A DNA stretch of 64,000 nt from Coniferiporia sulphurascens. Its lineage: Eukaryota > Basidiomycota > Agaricomycetes > Hymenochaetales > Hymenochaetaceae. This document shows, in pieces, positions 11,710-23,519 of this stretch. Location: contig NBBA01000014.1 in the NCBI GenBank assembly GCA_002794785.1, positions 930,001-994,000 of the forward strand. The letters run 5' to 3'. Both the position numbers and the translations under genes were made by a program. Below the pieces are notes generated by a model that had not been told where the DNA came from, did no database searches, and was given only the letters and a program-made list of their open reading frames with translations. The first letter of the stretch is position 1, and each line of letters begins with the position of its first letter.

Positions 11710-12831
11710 CATCGTGGTTAGTATACAAGAGTCGGGAGCGGGTGGCAGTGCCCATTGCAGTAACTTGAGTCAACTCGGACCCCGTCTGACTTGCTCCGGG
11801 TGCCTAGCAAAGCGTGTTCGGATCGCCGAGTTTCCATTTCGAGGCAAAACGACGGAGCGACGCTGATCCCGCCGGCTCGGCAGCCGATCTGCGCTCGGCT
11901 TGTTCTTTTTGAGTCTTCTTTAGACTCTCAGCTGGAATATTATTAATATTGTTCATGGAGATAATCCCTATAAGTCTACTCCACGATTGCGTTCTTCCCA
12001 CTCAGGCTCGAGATGCCCGAAGCTCTACATAGCTAAATCCACGATTCGGCTCCGATGGCGGTCAGTCAGTCAGTCGACAACGGCAGTTTCCCTTCATCTA
12101 TCAAACCTATTGGATATATCCCATCCCGATCGGAGGTCCTATGGACGTCGTACGCTCGGATGAGGAAACGACTGGAGACGGGAAAATCTGCCAGACAAGC
12201 ACCACTTATATATTTGGCATTGATTGCGCAAGCGGTCTTGCAGGGGAGGTGCGTATGCGCGTGGCTACCCTATTCAGCACACATCATGTATAATCGCCAA
12301 TTCTGAATATAGTAAAATATTATTTTAATGGTGAATAAATCAGTACTGGAAAGGGGGAAGTGAATACTTCGCCGCACCATATAAATTATTGACTAATGCA
12401 GATGGCCAGACCATTTTCAAGACACACACTTCCTTAACCAGGGTGCCTTCTTCCTTCGGGCAGAGGGTGTGTGACCATTAACTATCGCCCCACTAGTACT
12501 CCCATCGCTCTGTAATAATACACTCCTCGAAGCTTGCCTGACTCGACTGACGGTTTCTAGAAACTGCAGGCATTGGCCCGTAGGCAACTACGCACGACCC
12601 AAATGACTCGACAGAGCCTCATGCCCACACCACGTAACGCACGGTTGTCGGCTCGCTCACTCGCACTGCCGTCTTGACTCTACTTCGGGGAAAGATTTCG
12701 CAGACGAATATGCAAATCCCGTAAGCAAGGGATCATGGCATGCGTATCGAATGTCTATCTCCCTTAGGTATACACGCGAACTGCAGCGCCTGAAACCTAT
12801 CTTCACTCATGCCGCGCACTATCCGCCCAAG

Positions 12832-13561
12832 ATGCGCAGAGCGCCGCGCGCATCCGGAGTCGCAGCGTGGTCGCTGTAAGGCGGTGGGAATTGGGGGTAC
12901 CCCACGGCGACTACGTGTCCTTCGCGGACTTCAATTCGTGATTGCAGCGCACGGGACGTCTGAACGTCTTGAGCTCATGTCCCCCTCGGCAGTCTACATC
13001 GCCCTCGAATCTCCCGACCGCGCGCTCTGAGCCCACAAAGCTCCCCACGGGCAGCGACAGCGACGCGGAGACACAAGTGGAATGTCTGCGCGCTCTACCG
13101 CTTCAGCGCACGCGCGGAGCTCCAAGCTCCTTGCAAACGAGCCCCGTACGTGCGAAGCATGGGTTTGCGGTACTTGATGACGAGGAGTGGAGAGTTGTTC
13201 GTGCGCCTCGGACACCTGGTGTCCCCGTGGAATTTTGCACTCAAATCGTGAGTGGAATGTGGTCGTAGAACGTTGATGGGGAAGAGTGTCGCGTATCGTA
13301 TGTACAAGCGGATAGGTGGTCTCCCCCCAATGTCCATCGCCACTGAAAACCCGGCCCTATCGTCAAAGCTAACTTTCCCTCCCCCATCCTTCCTAATCAC
13401 CTTCACAGCTCGATTTTCCGCGAGATTGCTGCTCGGACGGGAGCTGAGGGAGACCCCGACACGACGCTCATGCAAATGGACGATGAACGCAAAGCGCTGG
13501 GTCGATCGACAATGCCGGAAACATCGTTCCCGCTTGGCGCTTTGTCGCCTGTCTGGCTTTA
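12832..13561 (+). CDS. Doubtful hypothetical protein in a GC-rich island
   Basis: No family recognised. An ATG at 12832 starts a short frame ending at a possible donor (gtaagg). A possible acceptor near 12945 opens an ORF to 13268 rich in Ser, Pro and Asp/Glu (SDSDAETQVE and LDDEEWRVVRAP visible). A strong-looking donor gtgagt at 13249 and acceptor cacag near 13410 would add a tail resembling SIFREIAARTG, ending at 13561. However, the phases across that last intron do not agree with the best upstream frame. Either the model is wrong or the gene is broken. A chance GC-rich open frame is also possible. Confidence 0.2.
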
Positions 13562-15111
13562 GTGAGTCCGACTTCTGGGAAGGAGAGTTTTATTGAGTCG
13601 TCCCGTGTATCTTAAATTTCCTCGTACCACGTCTCGCCCTCGTTCTTGTCTCTCTCATACCTTCGGTGCGGATGGCAGAAATCAGTGTGCTGGTCTCTTC
13701 ACTCCACCGTGACGTACATAGCATTATCTCATTTGATATCCACACGCTCTCTCGGAATAGGGGGGGAGGGGGGATATGCTCTCCGCAATGTCCGCATGCG
13801 ACGGAGGGAAGCACCCCCCCCTCGAATTGATGATGTTACAACGTGTGTTGAAACTGTGCGACCGCGGCAAGTTTGTGGAGCTTAAGTTCGAGTCAGTCAC
13901 TAGCTACTTCCGGCCCCGAGGAAATGAGTTGAGGCGACCGCTTATTGGCGCTGCTTCTGCATTCAATACTCCGAGACATGGTGCCGTCATTCAGGCTGGA
14001 GATGTACTACTATCTCCGTCGATTCTGCGATTTTGACAACGAATGACGATTTCCGTGTCCCGTAAGTTTTTCGTCGGAACAATTTAAATTCACTTAGACC
14101 AAGCTTTTTTGGCGCCCCTCTCCCCAGCTGTGCCTCGTGAGCTCTGTAGTTGTTGATAATTTTTACTTATTTCCATAGCCAGGCCTCACAAGCAGAACAA
14201 GGAATTGCCGTTACGAGTAAAACTAATTGAGCCGGGAGTTGGTATAACTAAAGGAGGTAAGCGTTAATGTGACTTGCGTTTGCCGTCCAGGGCCTATTTC
14301 CCAAGTGTGACACGTTTGTGTTGGGTTAAGCTTAAATTTACGGATGCCCTCCAAAAACGTTTATGCGCAAGACACTCTTGTGCTGGTGGGTACAAGGAAT
14401 CCGTAAAACGCACAGAACCTGGTTAAACCAACCGGGGTCGCACTATTCTAGACACTCCGAAAAGGTCTCTTCACACCTAAGCGACAATTTCGCTCCAGCC
14501 CGTAACCATGTCTCCGAGCTCTTGCTACTTCTAAAAAATATAGTCTCAACTTCCTGATTATATTTACAATACTGTGAGGTGTTTCTCTTATGATTCAAGT
14601 TTTTTTAAACTCGCCTTTTTTCTTTCTCTTTTTGAGCCTCATAACGAGATCAGCTCAAACGTGGTGGTAAGCTAAAGGTCCTAAGGTAATCAAAAGATCT
14701 TAAAAAATGTGAACTACTATCAACTTACACAATAGATCGCCACCGCGCGGGACCTAAAGATAAACTCCGGGCGTCGCCGAACCTATGAAGACGCGTTGCG
14801 ATCACGTGCCTACTGACGCGTAGCCCGATCCCTGAATTAGCCTCATCTTGACCCGGAGTCAGAAACTCGTATCACGTAATACATTCCAAACAAGGCAAAA
14901 CTTCCTCTCCTTCGACTTCCTCGTACCTTCTGCAGCTTGTTGGAACCCGCCGAGGCCGCAAGCTCCTTGTCAACGAATGAAATAGCTTCCTAATCCTCTT
15001 CGGAGATACTTCCAGAGATATCCTAATCCCCCCTCACCGCTGCGTGTTGAATTCACTGGCGGCAATTTGCAGCGCTAGCAAATGCATTTCAATAATACCA
15101 AAGAATATCGT

Positions 15112-15438
15112 CTAACAAGTAGATAATCGCACGAGAGAGATCGAGTGCGCGTACAAAAGGAAAAAGGTGCTACCAAAAGCTTTCAACCCCGACTCGGACT
15201 TATGGCCGAACTCCGCATGATCGAGCTCAGACTTCGACACCGCGAGTAGGAGCATGGACGGCAACATGACAAACGGGTCAAGGAACGCAGGTATAATCTC
15301 CGTTTCTTCGTAGCTGATCTTGATCGAAAAGATTACAGACAATGCTGCAACTCCGACGTAGGTAAGAGACAGAGCAGCAAGTCCGACCCCAAAGTAAGGT
15401 CCAGGATCATCTCGCGAACTTGGATGGCGAAGAACTTT
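15112..15438 (-). pseudogene. Possible remnant exon of a membrane protein
   Basis: The minus-strand frame stays open for about 109 codons from just after a TAA near 15441. It contains two hydrophobic stretches (roughly YFGVGLAALSLTYVGVAAL and FVMLPSMLLLAV) separated by a charged loop, the look of adjacent transmembrane helices. No start codon, splice-linked neighbour exon or family motif was found, so it may be a fragment of a decayed transporter-like gene or a chance ORF. Confidence 0.22.
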
Positions 15439-16023
15439 GGGTGAAAATTATATAGCCCAACGATCGGCCACTTTAACTCAGCCAACTTAGCGTATTCTTA
15501 TTGAGACTGGATTTTACTGCCGTTAGATAGCCCATGGTCTCTTATATTATTTCCCCATTTTTCTTTATTTTTGCGTCCACCGATTGACACTGTAGACTTA
15601 GTTGTTTTGTGCTGAAGCTTTGCTTTCCTCATTAGTCATGATCTGTATTATGTAATGATAGCTAGAAAGCGGCAGCCCCTATCTTGTACACTCACCACTG
15701 GACTCAGTGTGATTGCCTCTGGCAAGTTAGTTTTCGTCTCACTGCGCTTGACAATTCTGTCTTGAACTAATGAGACATCATATGCCTTCCCGAATATTTG
15801 CTATTGGCAAACAAGCAACAGCCGTTCCAAGTGCCTGTATGCTCCCTCAACCGACTTTAATTAAGCCCAGTATTGGATAAAATCCTCTAGTTTACACAAT
15901 ATTCGCGCGTAGTAATCATAGATCCAATGACGCATAATGGTTATCTAACTTGCTGGTGACCCACGTCCAGATGAACGCAGTACTATTTTTCGCTACAACC
16001 TGCATTCTCGTCATCACCCGCAC

Positions 16024-16685
16024 TTAGTTGAAGTTCCAGGAGCCGCTGAGGACACCGACGCTCAGATCCGCAAAGTACTCGAAAAGGCCCTCGGTGAGAT
16101 CAAGACCTCCGTATGGGCAGCCCGGACACTAAATCACATGTTAAGATCGTACTTTGCGAAACACCTTCACGACTTACTCTGTCAACGATCTGCGCGATGG
16201 CTGTCTTGCCTTCGGCAGAAATGGTGATAGAATCGTAGCAGTACCCTCCAGATCCGTATTGCTGTAATTGCCTTTAGGACGAAGCGCTAAATGACGTCTA
16301 AGATCTACTTACAGCCGCATTTAGTGCTACAACCTGCAGAAAGGAATGAGGATTAGGAAGCCGGATAAAAACCACTAAACAAGAACTCACAAAGGCGCTG
16401 TTCGAGTAGGTTCCACCACACGCGGTACTTTGGTTAAAAAAACAGAGGGAGAACAAGTTAGTGCTCATTCGTCTGTATGCCTACGCAAGAGCGTGTTGAA
16501 GTTACTTACGTGTAGGTTGTAATATCATAATAAGTGAAGCGTTCGTTATCAAAGCGCTTCTGTAGACCCTCGGCGGGAGTCGTAACGTTGAATTCGAACG
16601 TCCCTCCGCCTAGCGGGCTCGCCGTAACAGCAAGCGGGAGAATCGCAGACATAATTGTAGCTTTGAAAAGGGTGGAGAGATGCAT
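16024..16685 (-). CDS. Small secreted double-psi beta-barrel protein (RlpA/expansin-like)
   Basis: Five exons (16685-16510, 16427-16391, 16333-16313, 16261-16178, 16128-16024) join in phase to 423 nt, or 140 residues. An N-terminal hydrophobic signal peptide ends near ...AVTASP (about residue 23). The mature part has the DPBB pattern: an early FTYYD strand, ACGGTYSNSAF, VVALNAAQYG, a C-terminal IVDRCPGCP...LDLT block and the ending SWNFN. This is the family of basidiomycete riboflavin-aldehyde-forming-enzyme-like, loosenin and expansin-like proteins that act at cell walls outside the cell. Four cysteines could form two disulphides. Exon 3 is only 21 nt. The start at 16685 was chosen because it gives a clean signal peptide; the frame is open further upstream. 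Enzymatic activity cannot be inferred. Confidence 0.92.
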
Positions 16686-16795
16686 GATGCTGGCAGAGAG
16701 GAGGCTGGAGAAATTTGCAGGATGCAAATCAAAAAAGCTATGGGGCTGAAAGCGACTGTAAGAGCGACCTGTCTCTAGCATGTGCCTTCCGTGAC

Positions 16796-16803
16796 CTTTT
16801 ATA
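16796..16803 (-). promoter_or_regulatory. TATA box of the DPBB gene
   Basis: TATAAAAG on the minus strand, about 110 bases before the ATG at 16685, a good match to a core-promoter TATA. Confidence 0.55.
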
Positions 16804-19719
16804 CAGTTTTCGGACATAGGCTTAAAACACAACCAGCTGAACACATAGGACCGGGAATTGTGATGGCAGCACGAACGGTACAAGGTGTCGCAGCCACCAC
16901 CTGCTATCCATTTGATAATTTCCATTCAGGACGCGCTTGAAACAACGTATGTGGTATGGTGAAGTACCACACGGAGTGTTACGAAATTTGCGAGCAAAAG
17001 GAGGAATTGGTTCATCCGAACATAACTAGCCGATAATTTCTCTGGCGCTCGAGTCTTGCGTGTATCTGGTATGAACTAGTGTCAAAAACGGCGCTAGATG
17101 AAATAAACCGGCATCGCATAATCAACATGCGCATGAAGAGCACGCGAAACGCCTGCGAACACGCGCTTCATGGACAAGACACCCAGCTGGATCGGCAACA
17201 CAAGGAGATCACGCTATGTTCGAATGGCCGCGTTTGACAAAATAGCGATCTGTCCGCTCCATCCGGAAGGTTTTGTTGGGAACGAGAATACCGATCACAT
17301 AATGGTTGTAAGTAGCTAGCCCTCCCTCGCTATGGAACGGCAGGCCTGCAAAGACATTACTTACTGGTTTTTGGCAATTACGTTCGGGGCGGAGAAGAAC
17401 GGAGAGTTACGACATGAGATTAGGATGTCTTGTGGTGACGCTAAGGGGTATAGCCATTCACGTTCTTTACGGGGCCTTTGGGATGGGCCAGGGAAAAATC
17501 AGTTTATGTCTTGGAATGCAAGAAAAAATAGGTTAGCTCGAGTTCGGGAGAAGCGAGGTTGCGAAAGGTGTACATCAACAGCGCTACTACTCCGCTTGAA
17601 AATGTTTGATTTCATAATTTCCCGTATTCATCATAAGGCTCCGCGGTCCGTGTAAGATACCTTGATCTCTGCTGTCCTTTGAGATTTATCCTCTTGGGGT
17701 GAAACGGAGGATCCGAAAAGTACATCAAGTCCCCGGCAAAATTCACTTCGCATTGCGAGCGGATAATCGTTGGTTCCAAATCCTGTGAAGGCATTAATAT
17801 TCTAATGGCTTGAGCGGAAGGATCTGCGTTAGGGATGAGTTTAACAGATACTCTAGTCAAACGTGTGACGTGGTTGTCGACCACATAATCTATTCAGCAG
17901 ATCGCCATGCGATTCTAGAAGTCTTGAGATCCAGAGTTGAACATGGAAGAGTTTCAGTTTTAGCGACCGCGATGTCGACCTCTTTCGGTCTTCTTACATT
18001 TTCACCTCTCCTCGTATGTTTTGTGCCGGACTCGAGTTGACAAGTATTCGGTTGTCCGCAGGTCGCGAACGTGATTCTTATGATGAGTCAACTCTCAAGA
18101 TCTCCGTGGATTTCTTCGGCCTGTGGGCAGAGGACAAACATCCGTTGGCCGTAGGTCCCTCGTACACGACCATATTTACGACCTGGGAAGGAGGACCAGC
18201 CGTCAGTGCCCGCATGGGGCATCCTTGTCAGCGCACATCTATGACATTTGCGACCAAAGATTCATCAGTTTCAACAGAAGTCCGCGAGGAAGCTATATGG
18301 GTGGCGTAGATCTGTTTTTTTTTTTCTTCGACTAACGCACTTTTCGCGTTCTAGGGCGTACCGTAGTCACTATCTGTCAATCTGGTTTTCTGCATTTAAA
18401 GCAACTTTGCGGAGCACGCAGCTGCCTCAGATCGCGCACAAATGGTTTCCGATAATTCTGGAGAGTAATCGAGGTGGGGGTTGTAATCAGAGAACTGCGA
18501 CGTGGTTGTTGTCTACGACCAGCCGCGTATTACGTAATAATTTCAATCGTACTTTGCCCACTTTTTTTCGGTGACCAGAACGTGAACTCAGCTCGAACTC
18601 TTGCCATCTGCAGGTCACTGTCATTATTTAGCCCGTGTACGTTTTTCAGCAAAAAAAATGGAAGACAGTAAGTTCGCTTCCATTCAATACCATAAAGGTT
18701 CCCGACGGCGCTTCAAGAACGTTTTAGCGCGACGCCGCAGTCGCCACTAACTATTTATTTCAGAGGGTAACCCTGAAGACTGATCCGTGTGATGGAGTTC
18801 CTCCGTGTCATCAAAATGCGAATACCAATCGCACTTAAGCAGTTCTGAAACAATATTCGTGCACCATTTCCCTGCGCCTGCCATTTTCCATTTTCAACAT
18901 ATAGGTGACTAGATAAAAGGCGCAAATGATTTGTATACTGTAAATCTGATATTTTTTTTCCCTGACTGTCTTCTAGGATTGACGAGGGACATTAAGACCT
19001 CTATTACACTGCAGACAGCTCAGATCCTTTTGATGCCCGCATTGCCTCCTGCCCTTGAGTTCGGGAATTGCGCTTAGCTTCTTTACACCGTGCGATCGAC
19101 TTGACATTCCCTTTCGGCGCAACCGAAAAAGAGACCACAATAAAGTGCCTGCGTTCCCAGCATAGGGAGGAAATGGTTGATGTTTCATGTTTCCTCAGGT
19201 GGGTTGAGAGACACAAAAATCTCCGCGGGTGGGGCGATAGCAGACCCAAATAATCGGGCGGCGTGTTAGTGCAGAGAGACTAAGTTTTAAATAATGGTAG
19301 TTTCTTCGTGCTGAAGATTTAAAGAAAGTTATTCTGCTATTGCACTGGGTTTTCTGATGGGGGTCGGCAGAAACTGAAAGTATGTGAAACTCGACCAATG
19401 CCAGATGAGTGGCACGATGGACCGTACGAGTTCCATTTCTTGTATTCTACTGTATATCTCTTGCTGCAGTGTTCAATCTGAGTGTAACTTATACATCCGC
19501 GGTCGGCAGGTACCCGAGATCTCGGAGGCGCGTCGCGGTGCACGTGACTAAATATATGACGTAATAATGTGGCCGCGACGCGCATGGACATCACACTGGC
19601 AAGTAGCAGCCTTTGAACTCAAGCACTTGCAACTCTACAGCGAGATGGATAAATGCAAGTCCTTTCAAATGTCCTCTAAGATAGCACTTTCTGTTACTCA
19701 GCATCTTTCTTCTGTACAG
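16804..19719. other. Intergenic or unresolved, about 2.9 kb
   Basis: ORFs of 60-107 codons occur on both strands but carry no motif I recognise. A minus-strand ORF at 17612-17884 and a plus-strand one at 18016-18309 look mildly protein-like but cannot be tied to neighbours by splice phase. The 5' exons of the FunK1-like gene at 19720-21572 should lie here if the gene is intact; I could not find them, so they may be decayed or too short to see. Confidence 0.45.
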
Positions 19720-21572
19720 TTACCCGATCCTTGTGGCCCAAGCTCGAAGTGGAGCACACTTGGCCCCAGTCGGACACGCCGTTGGGTACCATTCCACGAG
19801 CCCGGCTACACGGGTGCATATTCTCAAGGACAATATGGGTGCTTGAAGGCCAAGATCGTGAAGGAGGGTTCATATTTGCACTCCGAAAATTACTCCACGC
19901 ACTTCCCAAGGAAATCACCCCGAAGCGTCTGTTCGGCATCGCCGACTTCGGCATGCGTACCTTTGTGCGTGACGAAAAGAATAACGGACCGGAGAAGAAG
20001 CTGGCCCTTGAGCAAATACCAAAATTACGCGTGAATATACGCCAAAGGATGCTAGATAACTACCAACGCCTGTCAGAGTCGGAAGGACCGAGCCAGCTGT
20101 GCTCCTCTGTACGCGATGCGCTTTGTGGTGAATTGCATGGACTTCTTGCGCTTGAATATACCAAATGACCATAACTTTCCCAGGGCTTCTGAATGCATAT
20201 AGGATGGGCTATGTCCATCGTGAGATCCAGCCGGATGGTATTTTCGCCTTACGGCGTACAAATGAGCACTCTGACACAAGGGGGCTCATGCTCTCCAAGT
20301 ATGTATACTTTCTCTGATGATCGACGACCCGCTTATACACACATTTCAGGGATGGAAAATCCGTCGAAGGAGAACCATACGAGTGCTCTGGCTTCCTGTA
20401 CGACTTCTCCCAGTGTTACAAGATAGAAGGCAAGGACAAAGGCATAACAGGCGATACAGAAATCTTTGTGATTACCAGGACCATTAGAACCCTCTGTGAT
20501 AAACTAATTTCCCTTTTCTCAGACCCAATTTGTTTCGACCCCCGTTATTATGCTTAGGGGACGCGAAGGCATCACCCCTTCTCCGATTTACGACCTCGAG
20601 TCATTTTTATGGGTTATCCTAACGGTTGCGACGGAAATTATCGTGGACCATCTGATGGGCAAGAGAACAATCAAAATAGACTGCCCCGATTTGGAAAGCG
20701 CAAGTGAAAGTGCGAGCGGAGACGAGGGGGACTCCAAAATCGGCACAGAAGGCAGAATCACTGAGCTCAAAGCAGACCGTGAAACAGAAATGGATATTCA
20801 GGACGACGCAGATAGTTCTATAGAACAAAAGACGGAGGCGATGACCCTCGAAGGCGACAAAATGGACACAGACAACAACGTTCCGACGGCCCAAGCGCAG
20901 ACCACCGTCGGAACTGAATCCAACGAAGGCAGGAACGAGAAAGATGGCAAAGATAAAAAGAATGCGGGGATTCAAGATGAACATGAGGGTAACAAGCGTA
21001 AGCGAAGCGATACTACCACAACGGAAGAGAACAGGAGAGCAAAGGGAAAGAAAAGGGCTGTGGTAGAAGGCGAAAGTGGGGGAAAACCAGATAATACCGA
21101 CAACAGCAGGAGAACAGCATCAAAAGGACCCACCACTGAGAGCGGACTTGAGGGATCAGAGGAAACCGTCCCTCATCCTCCCCGTTCCTCGTCTCCGCAA
21201 TACGTTGCGTTCGAGGAAGACCCGCAAACCCTCGACCTGTACAACATGCTCATGGCGTCAAAAACTACTGAGGCTGTGATATGCGTTCGTGAAATGCTCC
21301 TCAAATCCCTCGATAAACTACTTGTAGGCAGCACAAACCTCGGCCCGTTCCGTCCTCTGCTTTGTGCGCTTCGGGTGCTTGCGGCGGAGTACTACGAAAA
21401 GAGCATATTTATGCTCGAGAACGACAAAAATGCAGAGTTCTCGAAGGATGAAGTGGAGGAGGCCTTTGCACGCTACTTGAATGCATTCGATCAGAACCAC
21501 CCGACGGAGAATCACTGGATGTATATGCAAAAGCATGCCTCCTCTGGATTCTACTTCAAAGTACGTGTTTAG
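19720..21572 (+). CDS. FunK1-like fungal protein kinase fold, probably catalytically dead (5' end unresolved)
   Basis: Readable exons are about 19720-20127, 20184-20298, 20350-20467 and 20523-21572. The third splice (weak donor gtgatt) is the least certain. The catalytic-loop exon reads GYVHREIQPDGIF where FunK1 kinases have HRDIS-GNI: the catalytic Asp is Glu and the metal-binding Asn is Gly. The following exon has YDFSQC in the place of the metal-binding Asp-Phe. The C-lobe marker YDLESFLWVILT is clear. A long acidic, Lys/Arg-patched, Ser/Thr-rich insert (about 20690-21190, with KRKR and KGKKR, nuclear-localisation-like) sits inside the C-lobe, followed by a helical tail. A donor gtacgt at 21561 could lead to further exons. 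N-lobe exons were not found. It is a pseudokinase or a decaying gene. Confidence 0.7.
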
Positions 21573-21976
21573 AGCTTCGACGAATTTTGTTTTTCTTGTC
21601 CCAATACCAAATGTTTTGTACCAATAATTTTCCGTCGACATCACTTTGCATGCGCTCCCTGTACCATCATCATGTTGCTCTCAAGTTGTCGACACCACCA
21701 TGTATGCTTCGAAACGAGAAAAAACAGCGCGGAAGTTCACATGCAGCCGCCATTTATAGGGGCCTTTTTCTGTATGAGGATTTTGCACGTCGCTTTACAG
21801 TGAAGTTGCAAGCCGCGAAAGCTTCTGCCAGTGCGAAAGAGTATGAGCTACTCTGTCACATGACTTGTCTTTTTACTATTATGGGAGATTTAGGGTAGGT
21901 CGATTTTCTCAGGCTTCCTTGCCAGTTCGCTCAGGACTGTGCCGAGCAACACACACGACGACGGCCACTCATAGAC
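21573..21976. other. Spacer between FunK1-like gene and small membrane-protein gene
   Basis: About 400 bases without a supported ORF. It should hold the promoter and 5' UTR of the gene starting at 21977. I see no clear TATA box. Confidence 0.5.
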
Positions 21977-22562
21977 ATGGTGAGCTCAAAAGTAAAGAAT
22001 CACAAGTCAATGCTGTAACATATGTACTGCTTTCAGGGCGGTGGTGGACAATATCCCTACCCTAAGGAGGTCTGGTCACCAGCTGGTGCGTCCGTCGAAC
22101 ACTCCCTACATCCGGTGTGCTCACCACGTATTCTCTGACTGTCGTTTTTTCAAACCGACGAACATAAACAAACTGCACGCAATAATGTGTAGGCGGCTGG
22201 TGGACCCGACCCTCAAACTGGAAGTCCAACACGGCCATTGCATTTGGAGGCATCCTTTTGGTGACATACAGCGCTTGGCAACTGAGTGCTTCGAGAGAGG
22301 TGCGTCTTCTAGCTGCATGGCATCTTCGTCTTATATTGAAGTATGGACATTCACCTGTGTCTGTCTTGTACCTTTACCTGGTGCACAGTGGCGGCACAAC
22401 GCGCCGGCGAAGCCAATACCCTCTATGCTGGTGTGTTCTGCACCTACGACTACTTTCCCCATTTCTGATTTCTCTATCCATTGTCGTTCCCTTTATTTTC
22501 AGTGGTCGAAGCAATACGAGCAGCAACGGGCAAACTCAGGGGAGACCAAAGACGCGCATTGA
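21977..22562 (+). CDS. Small single-pass, probably mitochondrial inner-membrane protein (86 aa)
   Basis: Five exons, 21977-21979, 22037-22085, 22193-22299, 22389-22430 and 22503-22562, join in phase to 261 nt. The first coding exon is only the ATG, directly followed by donor gtgagc. The protein has a Gly-rich start, then YPYPKEVWSPAGGWWTRPSNW, then one transmembrane helix (about residues 36-53, TAIAFGGILLVTYSAW), then a basic segment WRHNAPAKPIPSMLWSKQY and a hydrophilic tail. I recall the Pro-Lys-x-x-Trp-Ser-Pro-x-Gly-Gly-Trp-Trp motif from small conserved fungal mitochondrial proteins, possibly linked to respiratory complexes; the exact assignment is from memory and uncertain. The motif at splice junctions (AG|GWW) supports the model strongly. 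Confidence 0.82.
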
Positions 22563-23519
22563 TTTGTGAGACTATAGATGCAATGCTACTTCTTTCTTTT
22601 CAACTATTTGTGCGACAATTACTATTGGGCCCGCCAGTCAAAAAGAGGGCATGTGGTCCTCCTCAAACTCAGGACCAAGGCTTCTTTCGCGAAGTCACGC
22701 GACGCCTTGTATCTCACCGATTTCAACTCAAAGATACCTGCGGTCTTGGAAGACCGCGATTGCAAAGTCAATTCTTATTCTAATCGGTACAGGCATCACG
22801 TAGCGGCCCGCCTCCGAATCCAGCCCTTCTGATACACCATGACTGTTCTAATCGAGCTTCCAAGTGGAAGCTGAGGTGTGCCATCAAGCACGCAGTAAAG
22901 GTCATTCAGTTCTAAAGTAGGGTGCATAGGCATTGGTGTCGATGTCCCATTTGGCCCATCAGCAGTCAACCTACTTCGAGCCCCTCTTATACTCCATTAG
23001 GGGTGTGGAAGGGGACGTTGGAGGCCGCGGGCAAGACACGGACCTTGAGCACAGTTTTGAACTTGATCATCGGCGGAGGTGCTGGGAAGGTTTCAGAGTG
23101 TTCCGGTGCTGATGGCCGTCTCGACCGGCCTCCTGCTTCAAATGCAATTTGAAATTACGGCGAAAATGATGGGGCGTCCCTGCAAATCTTATGGATAACA
23201 TGAACGGATAAAAGCCAGAGTCAGCAGCCAATCGAGAAGAAAATTTAAGGTATTAAGGAGCTCGCCTTGTTGATGGACGCTTTCTGCTTTTCAAGGAAAA
23301 CTCGATCGTCGGGCACAATCTAACAGACAAGTCCAACTACCCATTATAAAAGCTCCTAGTATCAAGACGCGAGGGAATTTTTAGAAATACAAATTAGCCA
23401 TCCATGTCGCTGTGCCTCCAGCGCATTATAGCAACGTTCCACTGCCTTATAAAAATGTCTATGAGATGGGCTTGAGCGGCCCCAATACCGACTCCAGCAC
23501 AAGTGACCGACGGGCCGAC
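22563..23519. other. Convergent 3' region, no supported gene
   Basis: Lies between the 3' ends of the 86-aa protein gene (+) and ERT1 (-), so it should contain both 3' UTRs and terminators. ORFs here (for example 22922-23152) have no domain and no splice support. Confidence 0.55.

Larger units (their letters stand above)
11710..16023. other. Long intergenic stretch with only weak coding candidates
   Basis: About 4.3 kb lie between the PDR transporter promoter and the DPBB gene. Two places look possibly coding and are listed separately (12832-13561 and 15112-15438). Elsewhere ORFs are short, without domains, and cannot be linked by plausible splice sites. A poly-G stretch near 13761 and a GC-rich island around 12800-13560 stand out from the AT-richer 14000-16000 part. 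No tRNA, repeat array or transposon end was recognised. Confidence 0.5.
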
